From contig OU612065.1 of the NCBI GenBank assembly GCA_914767715.1, positions 26,538,001 through 26,602,000 of the forward strand: a DNA stretch of 64,000 nt, read 5' to 3'. Both the position numbers and the translations under genes were made by a program. The notes below the pieces were generated by a model. That model was given only the letters and a program-made list of their open reading frames with translations, ran no database searches and had not been told where the DNA came from. The first letter of the stretch is position 1; the number at the start of each line of letters is the position of its first letter. This DNA comes from Membranipora membranacea. Lineage: Eukaryota; Bryozoa; Gymnolaemata; Cheilostomatida; Membraniporidae. Shown here piece by piece: positions 12,201 through 25,500 of this stretch.

Positions 12201-15200
12201 TGTGAGTTATCTACTTAATATCAAGGAGGGCACAACTGCTAAACTTCAACAATATACTGATGATACAGGGAATGCATTTAATAATAAATTAAAGTACCTC
12301 GTTTCAACTGCCTATATTCTCTCGTCTGATTTTTAAAGTCAGTACTCTGAGAATTAATCTCTTGCTGTAGTTCTTCAACTTTCATGCGGTACTCTTCGCG
12401 TTCTGCGATAGCTGTATCCAACTAGAAAAATACATAAATTGTGCATTGAAAATAGAGACAACCACACGACCTATCCATAGTATTAGCAAGGAGAACTCCT
12501 TGGAATTAATAACAAGTGATTAGTAATAGTATTAGTATAAGTAATAGCGATAAGTCATGCTAAGACTGATTTTATTATCAGCCTCTTTATTGGCCATCGT
12601 TATTGATGTATACAAACAAACATGTTGATTGGGGAAAATTATTGCCAAACCAGAATGACCTCAAATGTGTAAGGTTTACAGCAACTGTAATTGGTCTTAG
12701 GCTAATTGAAGTCAGCTGACCTGGACTGTCATCACACCCTGATCATCAGTAAGCTTCCTCAGCTCTGTCTTGCTCTCCACCACTTCATCTTGTAATTCTG
12801 TTTAAAGGATAAGAACAACTGAAATGGCAGCCATTGTTTGGAACAAACTAGAGATTTTGTTCATTCAGCATAATACAAGTTGTGGAAATAGCACAACTTT
12901 TATTCAGTATTGAGGTGATATACAAAGACATTTTCGCAGCTTGATTCAGAACCTAAGAAGTACAACGGTCAGAAAACCAGAAATCAAGAGAAAAAATATT
13001 GTGATAGGGTTCAAACTCTAATACAACCAGTCAAAGCATAGAAATCTTACCTGTAATATTTGACCAACCTAATCAACAATGATTATCGTTTTGGGCAATG
13101 GAGGTGACATAATAATTAGGATTGGCGAGAAATTCGTATATATACGGTTAAGTAAAACCAAGGCGAGGAAAAGAGTCAAATTTGACATTGATGTTTGAGT
13201 TTTGTAATCGAGCCGAGAGAATCATTTCAATCAAGACTCTGAGAAATCAGTTCATGGTGTGGTAATTCTAGGCCTTGTTTGGGAAAACACTCTCAATAGG
13301 TCATAACAAGATGTTTACAATCAGATAATTGCTGCATTGCGTGTATCAGCTCATATCTAATCACATATTTGTATCAACTGATTTGTAACAAGCGATACTA
13401 CTATGTTTCAACTTTGACATACCTGCAATTTTCTTATTGAGCGACTGAATGAGCTCATCCTGGTCGTTTGATGGCTCATCAATATCTATGTCGACTATAT
13501 TGATGGGTGTAAGGGATGTGTTCATATGGGTAAGTATAGCAGCGCTCTGTCTCTTGATTTTCTTGTTATCTTTTACTACCTGTAGGAAGTTGTCACTTGT
13601 CAAATTATCATATATGAAGAGGGGAACTGAGCCTGTCTTGACAAGCTTGGTTGTAGGGAGAGGGAACCACCCCTAAACAAAGCTTGTCACGATCGGCTAA
13701 GGGGAACTATGATCAGCCGATTCCACCCATAAAGAAAACTTAATATTTATTATACTTCCTAGCAGATCAAATGAAACTAGGGACCTTGCGGATTCACAAA
13801 TACATTATATTTTGTTATTACATGTGTTATGTTGGAAAATGCAGTGTACAGAGGATATCAACTGATAATACGCACTAAAATGATAGGAAGAGATCAAAAT
13901 AATCTGTCAATCATATATCTTATGAACAGATATTGTAATGAATTTAGGGCCTTTTTAAATATCCATATTGAGGTGTTATTGCTGGGATATTACCTTGACT
14001 GCGTAGCTTTCAGCTGCCGTTCGGAGGGACTGCTCAACATGGAGCTTAGTCTGTATCTCACCAAACTCATCATAAAGGGGCTCAACAACTGTAAGAAATG
14101 AAAACTTTATTACCAAACTTCCTTTTACAAGGTACTACTTGAGTTTCCAAGATATCGAATCCTATTCAATCAACAAATCAGGAACTTGAGCTTGCTGACA
14201 GGGCGTAATAATAGGGCGAATGATCAATGAGAAGGCGTTTGTTGGTAAGATTGGGCAATTCAATTATAAACTAATGGGATATCACAATCTCTCCTGACCA
14301 CTGTGTGATTTTCTGTTAATAATGTAGACAGAGGCTCCTATATCTATTTATCATGGTCTACTTCCTGCTTCTTAAAAAAAATGTGTATCGAAGTCTTATG
14401 ACCCAGCAACAAACATGCCAAGTGTTTGCACAATCACAAAAGATTAAGAACCAGATTACCCACTACTATCATGGCGATAATTGATTGCTGGTTTTTCTTC
14501 TTCTCGGTTCATAAGATGGAACCATAAGCTGTTGACGTGATACCATGGGCATTGAGGGTGGTTGAAGATTCAAGCTTGGTTGTTGGGATAGAAACAAGTA
14601 TATATACAAGAAATAGTATTCTAGAGCTTGTTATAGTTAATGGTTGGTACACAAGTAGGGGCGAGACAGCCGGTTTCATCATTGCATATGGTGTAGAAAA
14701 AATCAAACTAGATCTTACTTTTCTGTAGATGAGTCAGTTCCCCATTCGTCTTCTCATGGTTCTCAACCAGGCCATTGTACTTCCTCAACAGTTCATCATA
14801 GTCTGTCACAGCTTAAATAGATAAGAGGGGAGTTACCATCAAAAGGGCGCTTCAGCAAAGCAACGCATCTACAGAAATCATTGTGAGATGACAACAAATT
14901 CCTCATTTCTACTAAGGACACAAACAAGTTTGTTTTGATTTTTCAAATAACCAGTCAGAAATAGTAGGCCAGAGAGGTTGCCGTTCAACAATGGCTATTT
15001 CTCAGTCTGTTCCCATATAACTCTGCATGTCTTATTTTTATCCTTTCAGATAAAGCAAGGCTAAATGAATATTTACAAAATATGCACTGTTGTTTTCATA
15101 TCAAGTCGCAACAGTCTGAGAAATCTGATATATTTTGAAATTGAAAACTACACCAAAATAATCGCTAGCATGTGAACAAAGTGGGCTTCATGGACAGTAG

Positions 15201-17629
15201 CTAAGAAGATGTCTTGTTGATCAAAATACATCAGTATCATGATCAAGTATCTGAGATCATGTGATGAGCTTAGCAACATCTGGCGTCACTCTTGGTCCTA
15301 TTAAAATCCATCCACCAAATGACCTAAGCCAATGCAGAAATGCAGATACACGATTGTTCTGTTTTATGAAGATCAAGTTGACTCATTGTCAGGACGTGTT
15401 GTTGTCCTGAGCACGTTTGTGAATTATAATCGATATTGCATAATTTGCATTGTATTTGAATAGCTAAGATTGTATATCTTATGTTACTTCCTTCATTTAT
15501 TTTCCCTCCTGCAATAACAATCTGTGTTAGTCAACCTCATGAATTAGGCATAGACTACGAAATAGTCTATGTTTGAAGCTTGAAGGTCAACTTGACAATC
15601 ATGAAATGCCGGCAGAAAGGGCACTTACATCACAGACTGTCTAGACTCTTGTCTGAATCACTTGAAGGTTAAGTTGAAATGTGTTACGGCCAGAGTGAGG
15701 GGGGAGGGCAGGAGTCTGGGGGGGGGGGGCTCAGACTATATTTCACGGTGAATTTAAGACTTCTAGGCCAAGAATAAAGTAGAACATTTTCAGTTAGTGT
15801 AGATAAGCCTCTGAAATTTTTTTCAATGACCAAATTATACCACTTGAGTAGACAAGTTTTATGATACTATTTATAATTTGTCTCAAGAATCAGCCAACCT
15901 TAGTTAGGATGTGGATATATGCAACAACAGATTGAGCAGCTGTCCTCATATCACCACTAATTGAACCTAAAAATTCAGATTCCAGATTATAGATTTTAAT
16001 CTGTGATTTGCTGCTATCCACATAGATACAGATTATCTATGCTAGTTGTTAGTACAAGTGAATCAGTTTGAGATAGATCATCTTGATTATGAATGTAAGT
16101 GAGCAATGAAACTGATAAATAATTTTCTAAAGAGGTTAGAATTTACCCAAACAAGTCACAACTCACAATCATGATGCTACATGTACAACAAAATCTCAAT
16201 ACAAGCAATCCAGTTTTGGATGGTTACCAGTGATTTCATATAGCCTGGCTAAAATGTGAAGAGCCAGAGAATTTTACATAATATGAATTTTACATAATTT
16301 TACAGAATTATGATTCCATATGAGGAAGACTACGAAGAGAGACTTTCTTTACTAAAGCTCGAAGAGCTAAAAATACATCTTGATCTTCTTTGTTTTCGAT
16401 ATATTGCAAAGGTTAAAGAATATGAGAATCATCCGTGTAAAATATTTTTGGAAGCCCGAAATCACCGTTCTATAAATAGGACAGCATTTATAGACAATGA
16501 TATTTTTCATAAATACACCTGACTGCTTTGTTTTTATTTATTTATTTATACATGGTCTTTATTTGTCATTGACTTTGATCGGCAATAATAAAGTATATAT
16601 ATAATTTGCTGTAAGCCGATTGTTGAGATTACATGCACGCTATAGGGGATGGTTAAACTTTCACTCATGAGCTGCTGCTAGTTTTTTCTTCCTCGTAAAA
16701 CTTAGATTTGAGTTTCGGTATCGAAATCCTAACAAGCAAAATCTACCAGAATAGCTGGAAGCAATGAACTAAACCATAAGGCTTAGTTCATTGCTGGAAG
16801 GAAGAAGTTGAAGATGTATCTCAGAACACACTTGCCAATCGTTTAAAGCCACAATGCCACAAAAAAAAAACCTGTATTAGATTATAATGAGATTTGGCCA
16901 ATTACATCGTTTGTAAGCCAAATGGGCCCATGCGTTTAGTTACTATGATTAGCAAATTGGCACAAGAGATTTGACAGTTGATAATGGCTGATGGGTTCGG
17001 TGAATATAGTGCCTGACATAGAAGAAAGTGAGAGATAAGGTGATGGTCAAACACAATGGGTAACTATGTTCATTCATTGACATTCAACAATTGATTGAAT
17101 CTAGATATGACAACACCAGCTTTCATTACATTAATTTTCAAATTTGAAAGTTAAGTGAATGACGGCACCTCACGATAGGACATTAGTTGATAAAGCGGAA
17201 CCCTTTCGGAGTTTGTGTTCACACAAATTCAAAGGCAAAACCAAAAGTTGGTGTAAATCCTTGAGGTCTAAATAGCTTTTGTGGCAGAGAATACAATCAA
17301 TGCAAGTAGCCTTCTGTAAAATTTAATCCGTGTTGTATTGACCTCGGCAAATTAGATAAAAGTTTGACCTGTAAGTTTTTGATTTCAACCCAAGCTGTCA
17401 CCGCCATCCGTAAGGACCTGGCATGTGGTTCAAAGAGCGTTTTATGTTATTATACTACTTTTCACCATGAAATCAACACCCACAATGCCATAGAGTCTTC
17501 CTACATAAGAAGAGTCTCAACGTGCAAACGCTCACCCTATATCATGGACACGAAAATGATTAGCACACCCAACTTACCTTGTCTGCCTATATTTGTGAGA
17601 TCCTTCAGCGTTTCAGAATCTGAAGTCAT
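6271..17629 (-). CDS. SHTN1: Shootin-1 ortholog, 17 coding exons
   Basis: Coding exons in transcript order: 17578-17629 (ATG), 14719-14811, 13994-14088, 13423-13579, 12721-12797, 12298-12421, 11829-11923, 11366-11542, 10242-10416, 9675-9750, 9301-9368, 8855-8949, 8407-8436, 7974-8036, 7599-7625, 7043-7114, 6271-6672. All junctions are GT..AG and phases agree, giving 1878 nt and 625 aa, close to vertebrate shootin-1. Order along the protein: a long coiled coil (residues ~20-345, including L-A-Y-T-D-Y and K-R-Q-S segments that match the family), a nine-proline run in exon 10, a lysine cluster N-I-L-K-S-K(5) in exon 11, then the hallmark E-M-M-S-R-I-Q-K-G-I helix in exon 12. The tail is low-complexity with an E-L-x-x-K-L repeat character. 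In vertebrates shootin-1 couples F-actin retrograde flow to L1-CAM in axon outgrowth; that role is transferred by homology. Exons 13-16 are short and in phase 0 (see findings). Intron 1 holds a LINE fragment and palindromic insertion A. Confidence 0.92.
12110..12123 (+). repeat. C14 homopolymer
   Basis: Fourteen consecutive C in a SHTN1 intron, which is G14 on the transcribed strand. Confidence 0.9.
15718..15729 (+). repeat. G12 homopolymer
   Basis: Twelve consecutive G in SHTN1 intron 1, within a G-rich stretch that begins near 15695. Confidence 0.9.
16298..16522 (+). mobile_element. Non-LTR retrotransposon ORF2 C-terminal fragment
   Basis: A 70-residue open frame reads P-Y-E-E-D-Y-E-E-R-L then L-x-L-E-E-L-K-x-x-x-D-L-L-C-F-R-Y. 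This matches the segment after the reverse transcriptase in CR1/Jockey-like LINEs, where a Y-x-x-R-L...L-x-S-L-x-x-R-R helix is usual. It ends at TGA and is followed by TTTATTTATTTATT and an AATAATAAAG stretch that could be a degraded 3' tail. Only a 5'-truncated remnant is present, inside SHTN1 intron 1 in antisense orientation to that gene. The family level is uncertain. Confidence 0.5.
16755..16800. repeat. Palindromic micro-insertion A with 7-bp target duplication
   Basis: A 32-bp near-palindrome at 16762-16793 begins CAATGAACTAA and ends TTAGTTCATTG. It is bracketed by exact direct repeats CTGGAAG at 16755-16761 and 16794-16800. The same palindrome occurs at 18588-18616 with a different duplicated flank. 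Confidence 0.75.
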
Positions 17630-19514
17630 AGTTGCGGGTAGGATGGATAAGTTGAATCTGCTCCTCTTGTCGAAGCTAATGGAATAATATAGTGATTGGA
17701 TGCCCAATACCTTGTAGCACTAATGAATCAGGCACGCAAGTTCAACAATGAATTCAACCTCTTCCAGAGATGTCAGTTCTGCTGAACAACTTTTAACTAC
17801 ACTGAACATGTGATGAGGAAAACTTCAGCTATAGACCACTCTTGTCTTCACAAATTTTGGAGGTTGTTGCCTGATGTTTGTCTTGCTCCCCCAACTTTTT
17901 CAGCCTCCTAGACCTATACACAGTAGCAGTAATATATAAGTCACTATCTAGTCTTTTTAAGATCTAAGTCACCAGGATTATCACTGAAATTATAAGATGT
18001 TGATTAGTTCTCCAGTTTATGGGCAACTCTATGCACCATTTTCCACACCATGTAGGTATAAAACTGAAATTAGATGTATTGTCACTTGCAGATGAAGTTT
18101 CCAATTTAGATGTGCAACAGGTGATCTGTTCTCAAGTCTGCACTTGCTTTTTACCAGGAAGTAGTGATGTTATTGTTACCGCCCACCTTATGACATCACA
18201 TCTCAAGGTCATGTGATCAGACATGGCGCTAAATTTGTAATTGTAAAATTTCCCTCAACAAAAGTAAATTTTTCTTTTTTGCTTAGGCCAGACTCAAAAA
18301 TGTCATAAGCCAATTGGTAAGATAGATCTCTGAATTCTACTGATATCATGTAAATTACCTCTTTTGTCTAGGTCAGTCTAATTCTAGGCAAAAGAGTAGT
18401 AACATCAATTAAATTTATATATTACATATTATTATTATTTATTACATAAATAAATAATAATAACCATACCAAGTCCAAGCATAGTTAGTAGGCATCTCAA
18501 TTGCCACTGGGATGGTTGGCAAAGTAAACATGCTTGTAACTCCAGATGCCTATGCCTAGAACCAAGGACTAGGAGTAACATTGGACTCAATGAACTAAAC
18601 CAGGTTTAGTTCATTGTTGGACTGTTACTCCTTGCTATAAATTAAATAACAAGTTATTTTTAATTTGCTTTAATTATAAACTTTTGGAAAACCTCAATAA
18701 ATAAATTAATAATGACATATTTGCATACATATACATGATATATATATATATATTAATTAGTAACATACATACACTTTTACACTAGTCTCACAGTGAGGGT
18801 ACCTATCAGCAAGGAGTGACAAGGTTTTTAAAACCTCTTCAAGGCTCACTCAAGGAGATCTAAGCTAGGAACCATGCATGGGTCGGGGACTTACTTGCCT
18901 TTACTTTGCCAACCACCCCCAAAACATTATTGAAACTGGATATTGGCAAAGTAAGTAAAGGCAGGTAAGTACCACTGATAAATGTTGGACATGGTAGGAT
19001 CAGGGGCAACATATACTTATTAGCTATTTTAAATGTTTCGTTCTGGCCCACGATCATGGGTCTGAAACATATTTAATATGGGCCCCCAGGACTTCCATGC
19101 CTTTACTTTGTTAAACTTTGCCAATGTATAGTAGCCTATATGGACATTGGCTAGTATTTGTAAGGCATGTAAGTCCCAGGGGACCATGCCGATGATGGAC
19201 GGATCTACTATTATTATTCATTTCTAGCGGCTCCATGGCGATTGTGCATGGATATGGTTCGTTATGGAATCCACTACCGGCTAGCAGTTTGAAAACTAGA
19301 CGATACATGGATCCAAATCAAGGCCACACAAACTTCTCTGTGGCATTCAATTTGTATCGGGTAATTCACTAAACTCCCAAGATTAAACTTCCAAACCATT
19401 TCTCACGATTGCCAAATTTTATTTGCTATAGGCCTACAACTACTGATTGTGAATACTGTGGTGAACTGTAGTTTCCACAATGACAGATTGGTGACCGATT
19501 TGGAATGCTACAAG
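17630..19514. promoter_or_regulatory. Divergent intergenic region, SHTN1 (-) and MCPH1 (+)
   Basis: This 1.9-kb interval separates the two start codons and must hold both promoters and 5' UTRs. No TATA or CpG-rich promoter is obvious. It contains palindromic insertion B, AT microsatellites near 18425-18470 and 18738-18756, and repeated GCAAAGTAA and TTTACTTTG strings at 18500-19130. No ORF with protein character was seen. Confidence 0.5.
18581..18623. repeat. Palindromic micro-insertion B with 7-bp target duplication
   Basis: The 29-bp insert at 18588-18616 is CAATGAACTAAACC, one A, then the exact reverse complement of the first 14 bases. It is flanked by TTGGACT at 18581-18587 and 18617-18623. 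The outer flanks (AGGAGTAACA and GTTACTCCTT) are themselves complementary, so the whole makes a longer hairpin. Confidence 0.8.
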
Positions 19515-22500
19515 ATGGACAACAATCACAAACCCCTGCTAGGTAAGTTTGATTTTTATCTGATCCACATAGGATGTTGTATGTGACCTCATTGAATTTA
19601 CATTTTCTTGTAGCGCTAGTCAATCAGTGATTCTATTTCGTGTAAAACTGACAAAAAAATGACAATCTGAATCGCTTCTCAGCAGAAAGTTAAAACAAAA
19701 CATTACACAGTAGCTGTCTGTGCTCTTAGTCTTGATATGGGCACATGTTGTAGTCTCATGGTAGGGTAACTATCAATATTACTTTTGCTTATGGAACATA
19801 GTCTTAACTATTGATACACATTATTTACCTATGGAGTTTAGAATGACACAATATATACACAAAACGAGATATCGCCTATTTTATCAGTAAATTAATATGT
19901 TACATAGCGATCTTTTGCCAAGAATGAACAACCCAAAGTATTGACCACTGTCATTTCAATTAACAGGGAACTGAACTTTATTTTTAAGATATGGATAATG
20001 CCTTAGGCTTTGTATAGGCTAGGGTCAAGAGAGAAATTAAGGCAAATTGTTAGATAACTGGTGTATGACTGTATATGTACCTTATACTTGGTAGTTTCTA
20101 ATCAACATGGTATGAAAAAAAGGGGGAAGCCACTTAGAAGGAGTATCTATCAGGAGATCTTTGATGTGATTTACAACAACCTCCTTGGTTGAAATAAAAC
20201 TAAATAAACTTTTTACAGGTGTCAAGGTGTTTGTCGATGTGAGATCGAAACATGCCAATCACAGTACAGCTGTGTCAGAAGAGCTGAGGAAACTGGGCGC
20301 TGTGGTTCTGGATAAGCTTCTCCCTACAGTGACTCATATCATATTCAAGGATGGCAGCAAAACTACGGAAGCTAGAGGAAATAAATTTGGTGCACATATT
20401 GTTAACGTCAGCTGGGTTGATAGGTAATAGGACATTCCTCATTCTATGATACAAAATAACAATGAACGCAAAAAAATATGGGAGATATCAGCAACTATCT
20501 GCAAAAAATATGAACAGAAAATTTATTAAAAAGTAGTCTCCAGTTCATTATGAAAATTGAACTCCAATCTACATAGGGGAAGGCGGGGTACGTTGAGCCA
20601 GTTTTTACATATTTCATTGTAACATGCAGTTGAATTGTGCCAGATTAACAAAAATTGGCACTGAAATTGGTCTTCATGTCTTCCATCAACATGAGTGAGG
20701 TCAGAAACCTATTGCAGCAAGAAAAGGAAATATTGCTGTTTCAAAAAAAATCGGGAAGCGGCTCAACGTGCCCCAAGCACGGGGCACGTTGAGCCGGGTC
20801 TGCATTTTGAAGGGGGCACGTTGAGCCACTCGGTTATGGTCATCTCTTTGCTGGTGATAACTTTTTAATTCATTGCAACCATAAGAAATAAAGGAAAGGA
20901 ACCAAATTCATTGCATTCAGCTCATTTTTTCACTCAAGTGAACTATAAAATATAATTCGCAACACAAATAAATCTCTTAAATTTTTGCCGTTGAAGAAAA
21001 CTTGCACACGGCAAACTTGGTGATAAGTGAAGGGAAGAGTGAACTCAGAGTAATTGCTGACTTCATTAAAGAAACATCAATTGCAATGTTTTTGTGTACA
21101 TATACTTCATATACACTTTCGTCATATAACATTTATATACTGCGGAGCATGGCTCAACGTGCCCCAACGGGCATGGCTCAACGTGCCCCAACAGCCTGTT
21201 TTTCACTTTCAATTCGAGTTCAACAAAATCTCTCCATCAGAGATAAGTTTAGATTATGTGATTTTGAGACTAAATATGATGTTATCACATAATAAAAGTT
21301 GCAACTTCTCAGTCACGCCTTGTTGGGAATAAATGACATTTCCGTCGATTGGCGCAGTATTTACTTTTTACTCTAAAAACGATGAAAAACTAAATAATTA
21401 TCTTCCCTTAGTAGCTATCTCTCTTTTTGTCTGCTCAAAAAGGGTGCCTTTGATCACATGACCTCTGATGGAGAGGAAAACTCAAAACATAAAATGGTTT
21501 TTGAAATAAGTGGGGTGGATCAACGTACCCCATGGCTCAACGTGCCCCGCCTTCCCCTACCCATACTTTACATGAGCAAGTTTATTCACTGAATGAAATA
21601 ATGCGAGCTCGGATTTTGGACTATGAAATTTGAATTATGGTTTTGGAGATTGATTCATATAAACAATTTATACTTTTTCAGCTGTAAGCAGGCAAATGAC
21701 AGAGTTCCTGAACATCTCCACAGCATCAAGACTGCCAGCAATAAAAAGGTAGCAATTTCATTTCAAATTCTCGGCCTTGTTTTCCTGGCCTGTTCTATGT
21801 ATTGAATACCTACAAGTATAAATATGCCATTGTAAATATTTGAAATTAAGCTTTATGCATCAGCTGGAGCAGTCTGGAATGTAAGGTTACTGCATTTAAA
21901 AATATCTCTATTTATGACGGTTACTTTGAACGAAAAAGATAACTCCAAATAATCAAACTGTTAAAAGCCACCGCCTGAGAACCCGGGCTACATTTGGTAT
22001 TGAAATACACATACATCATATAATATATAACTATTAGTATACATATATTATTCTATTTCTGATCTCCAGAAGCAGAGGTCTATGCAGCCTAAGGATTTTC
22101 ACGAGGAAGTTAAACAGGCTTCAGATAAGCTAGCTCGGGTCAAGAAACGCAGAAGTGATGTCCAAATACCTTCTCCTCTCACCATAGTATGTCTATCTTA
22201 AGTGGTTTTTGTGTATAAATTAGATTATTACGCTTTAGTCCATAGAGAGATAGATGACCATAGTTTTGAAACAATAAAGCTTCCATTTAAACCTCAAAAG
22301 ATATATTTATATAAGGGTTATATAAGGGTTGGATAATTTGGCGTTAGTGTGCCGAAGATGTAAACGATAAACTGAGCTTGTGCACAGTCAAGCATCCCAT
22401 GTATGCGAAAATACCACTGGTTCACACTTGGCGAACTGGCCAAGCATTGCTGCATAAACAGATTGAAATAAAGCACATTGATTTGATCAAATCTCTTTTA

Positions 22501-25500
22501 GCAAATTATCTAAATACAATGTTTTGATATAAGTTACATGTTTGATGAATAACTCATTTTGTATTATTACTCTGCTTTTAGGTGGCTGATAGAATAAACA
22601 TGAACAACTACATATCAGCACCTCGTACTCCACCTGCTATGCAGAAACGTCTTGAGCAACTCAGACTGAAGGCATCCTCTAACAAGTCAAATCTAGCTAC
22701 CTCAACCAGTAAGTGAAGCTCTCTTGCAAAATATCATTGGGATGGCATGATTAGGTTTCATTTGACCATTGCAGGAAATTGCGTAAATGGTGAAAATAGA
22801 GCATTATTTGGCAATGAGTTTTATATCTTGTTTGATGTTTTGGCTCTTACTCTTGGATTCTCACTAAATTGTCCATTAAAATATCATCTTCATGATATTT
22901 TAGTGCAACATACTTCGCCAAAGGTTTCATATACATTTAAAATGCAACAGTAAGATATTATATTTTTCACATTTCCTGTAGATAAGACACCAGTCAGTAC
23001 CCTTCAGCCTATGCTGACTAACGATCTGGGTATGAGTCCAACACTGAGACCATCTCAGAAGGAACCCAGCATGGCTTTAGGCCCCTCATACTTGTCAAAG
23101 AAAGCTGTCAGTCAGCGTGATATCATTGTGCCTGAAACTCCATTGCAATGGAATATCAAGTCAGCGCAGACACTACAATTCTCACCGACACCTAACAAAG
23201 CAGCTGCTGAGAGCTCTAACATGGTGCTGTGCACACCTGTCACTCAGCAGCATAAGGTGGAGGAGGCAGTCCCTCCTATATTGGACTTGTCTGGATCCTT
23301 GTCACCCACCCTTGACTGGGATGACTCGATCGAATCATTTCTCAATGTCAAGCTCAATGCATCAGACAATCTTTTCACTCCACCATCACCTACTAGAGAT
23401 CAATCAATAGATAACCTGTCTGTTAATCAGACCAGCGAGTCTATTGATGCTAGCAAATCTGTCGGTTACAACGTTGAAGATTCCGCTATTGAAAAAGTCA
23501 TGGATAGTGACAATGTGGCGCGGTTACAACAGAAACTTGTCGATAGAACAGTAGAAAGCGTGTCATCTAATGAGAACGGGAGCTTTAGTGTGATCAAGCC
23601 TCCACTACCGAGGAGATCAACGGGAGGAACTAACACCAAGAGTTCAAAGAAATCTGCAGTGTCAAACAAACGCAGAAGCAGCTTCGTTCCCCCCAGACCG
23701 TTGTCAGATAAGCCTGAAAAGGTACAAGATAAAAAGAAGATTGATGATGATGTAGTTGGCAGTTTGTTATCAGCTCACTCTAAAGCAATGAAATCTAGTC
23801 AACAACTCTTGGGTAATCTATCACAGGACAATAGTCGTAACCTCAGCAAACCAGCGTCAAACACATCCTTGTTTTCTGCCTTCTCAAAGCTAAAGCCAGC
23901 TAGAAAGTCTGGCTTTATTCCGCCTATTAAATCAAATAATGACAATGTGAAAGAAAGTCAAGAGATCCCATTATTCAATCAAGTGGTACCTGAAACCCCA
24001 AAAGAAAACTCAGATTCTGGAGACAAGCTAGCCAGTACAGTATTAACCAAATCTGACACTACCTCTCATATATCAGTTAAGTCTGATAAATCTACCCTCA
24101 GCATCATAACACTATCTGACTCTGAAACGGAAAATAGCAATTTGACTCTCACAGCCAAAGAAAATCAACCAAAGACAAATCTATCTAAAAAGTCTGTATC
24201 CAAGCTGGTTTCTGAGCCAGTGATGGGCACAAATCCCCAGAGAAGAAGTTTATCGGTGAAAAGAAAGCCTTTGACTGCTGTGATTGATCATGGCGAGAAT
24301 GACATGAACTTCAAATGCTCTGATGTGAGTCTGACAACAGAAATGGATGCCAATTCTTCCTCATCTCGACGACAAAGTAAAGCAATCGATAAAACATCTG
24401 CTCCAGACACAAGTAATGCCTGTCCAATATTATCAGATGCCAGTATGACAAATCTCAGCTGCAATGGTAAGAAATCGAAGGCGAGGAGCAAGAGTTCGGT
24501 GGCAAATAGAAAGTCTGTGTCTGCGTTGGAGGAAACGAACAAGAACGACGCTAGCATTCACAGCATAAGAGAAAGTTTTGAAACTAATTCATCTTCCTCT
24601 CAGCGAGAAAGTAAAGCAGGTAATGGCACAATTGATCCAGACACGAGTAATGCCTCTTCATTATCATCAGATACCAGTGTGCTTAATCTCACCAATAACA
24701 CTATGGAATCTAGGGAAAAGAGCACAGTGGTGAATAAAAAGTCTCTGTCAGCTTTGGAGGTCGAAAGCAAGAAAGATGCTAGCATTCAAAACATAGGAGA
24801 GGCTAAATCTTCTTCATCTTGTCGAAAAAGTAAAGTAATGAATGAAACAACCAATCCAGACAGTAATGTCACTTCAGATGCTAGCATGGCCCATCTAGAC
24901 CTTGATTCACTAAGGTCAGATGTGTCATCAAAGTCTAGGAGAAGAATGAGTGCTGCTTCCAGTAGCTTACTGAGCAATGCAACACCCTCTTCTGCTAGGA
25001 GAAGTAAGAGAATGTCTTTGATGGCCACACCGTCGAAAGAGCTGCAAATGAGTCACAATTCCATAGACGAAGTATCTGAATACGAAGGGAGGCCATCCAC
25101 TGTATCAGATAATTCATTAGCTGATATGTCATTGCTCACACCGAGGAGAAGCAAGCGACTGTCCATATTGCCGACTACCTCTGAGAGACCTCCGAGAGCC
25201 CCTTCTGCAAAAACCACATCCAATTCATGTTCAGCAGACAACAAAGGGCCATCCAAAGGGAGAAAATCTGCATCAGAAACTAGCCTAGACACCTCAACTA
25301 AAGCATCACGCAGCTGTATTAGGGATCAAGTTGTACCTAACTCATCTATGGCATCAATGTCATCCGAGCTCACAGATTTCCACTCTCCTGGGTTTAAACC
25401 AAAGAATGATAGACAGGCATCCACTGTTATGACAGAACTACCTCCCACTCCAGGTAAGCTGGTCAATGATTTTTTGTTCCCAAACATGTTGAAAATGAAA

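Noticed and set aside
24288-25292. Minus-strand ORFs opposite MCPH1 exon 6
   Set aside because: Leucine/serine-rich antisense shadows of a Ser/Lys-rich coding exon; no splice or family support.
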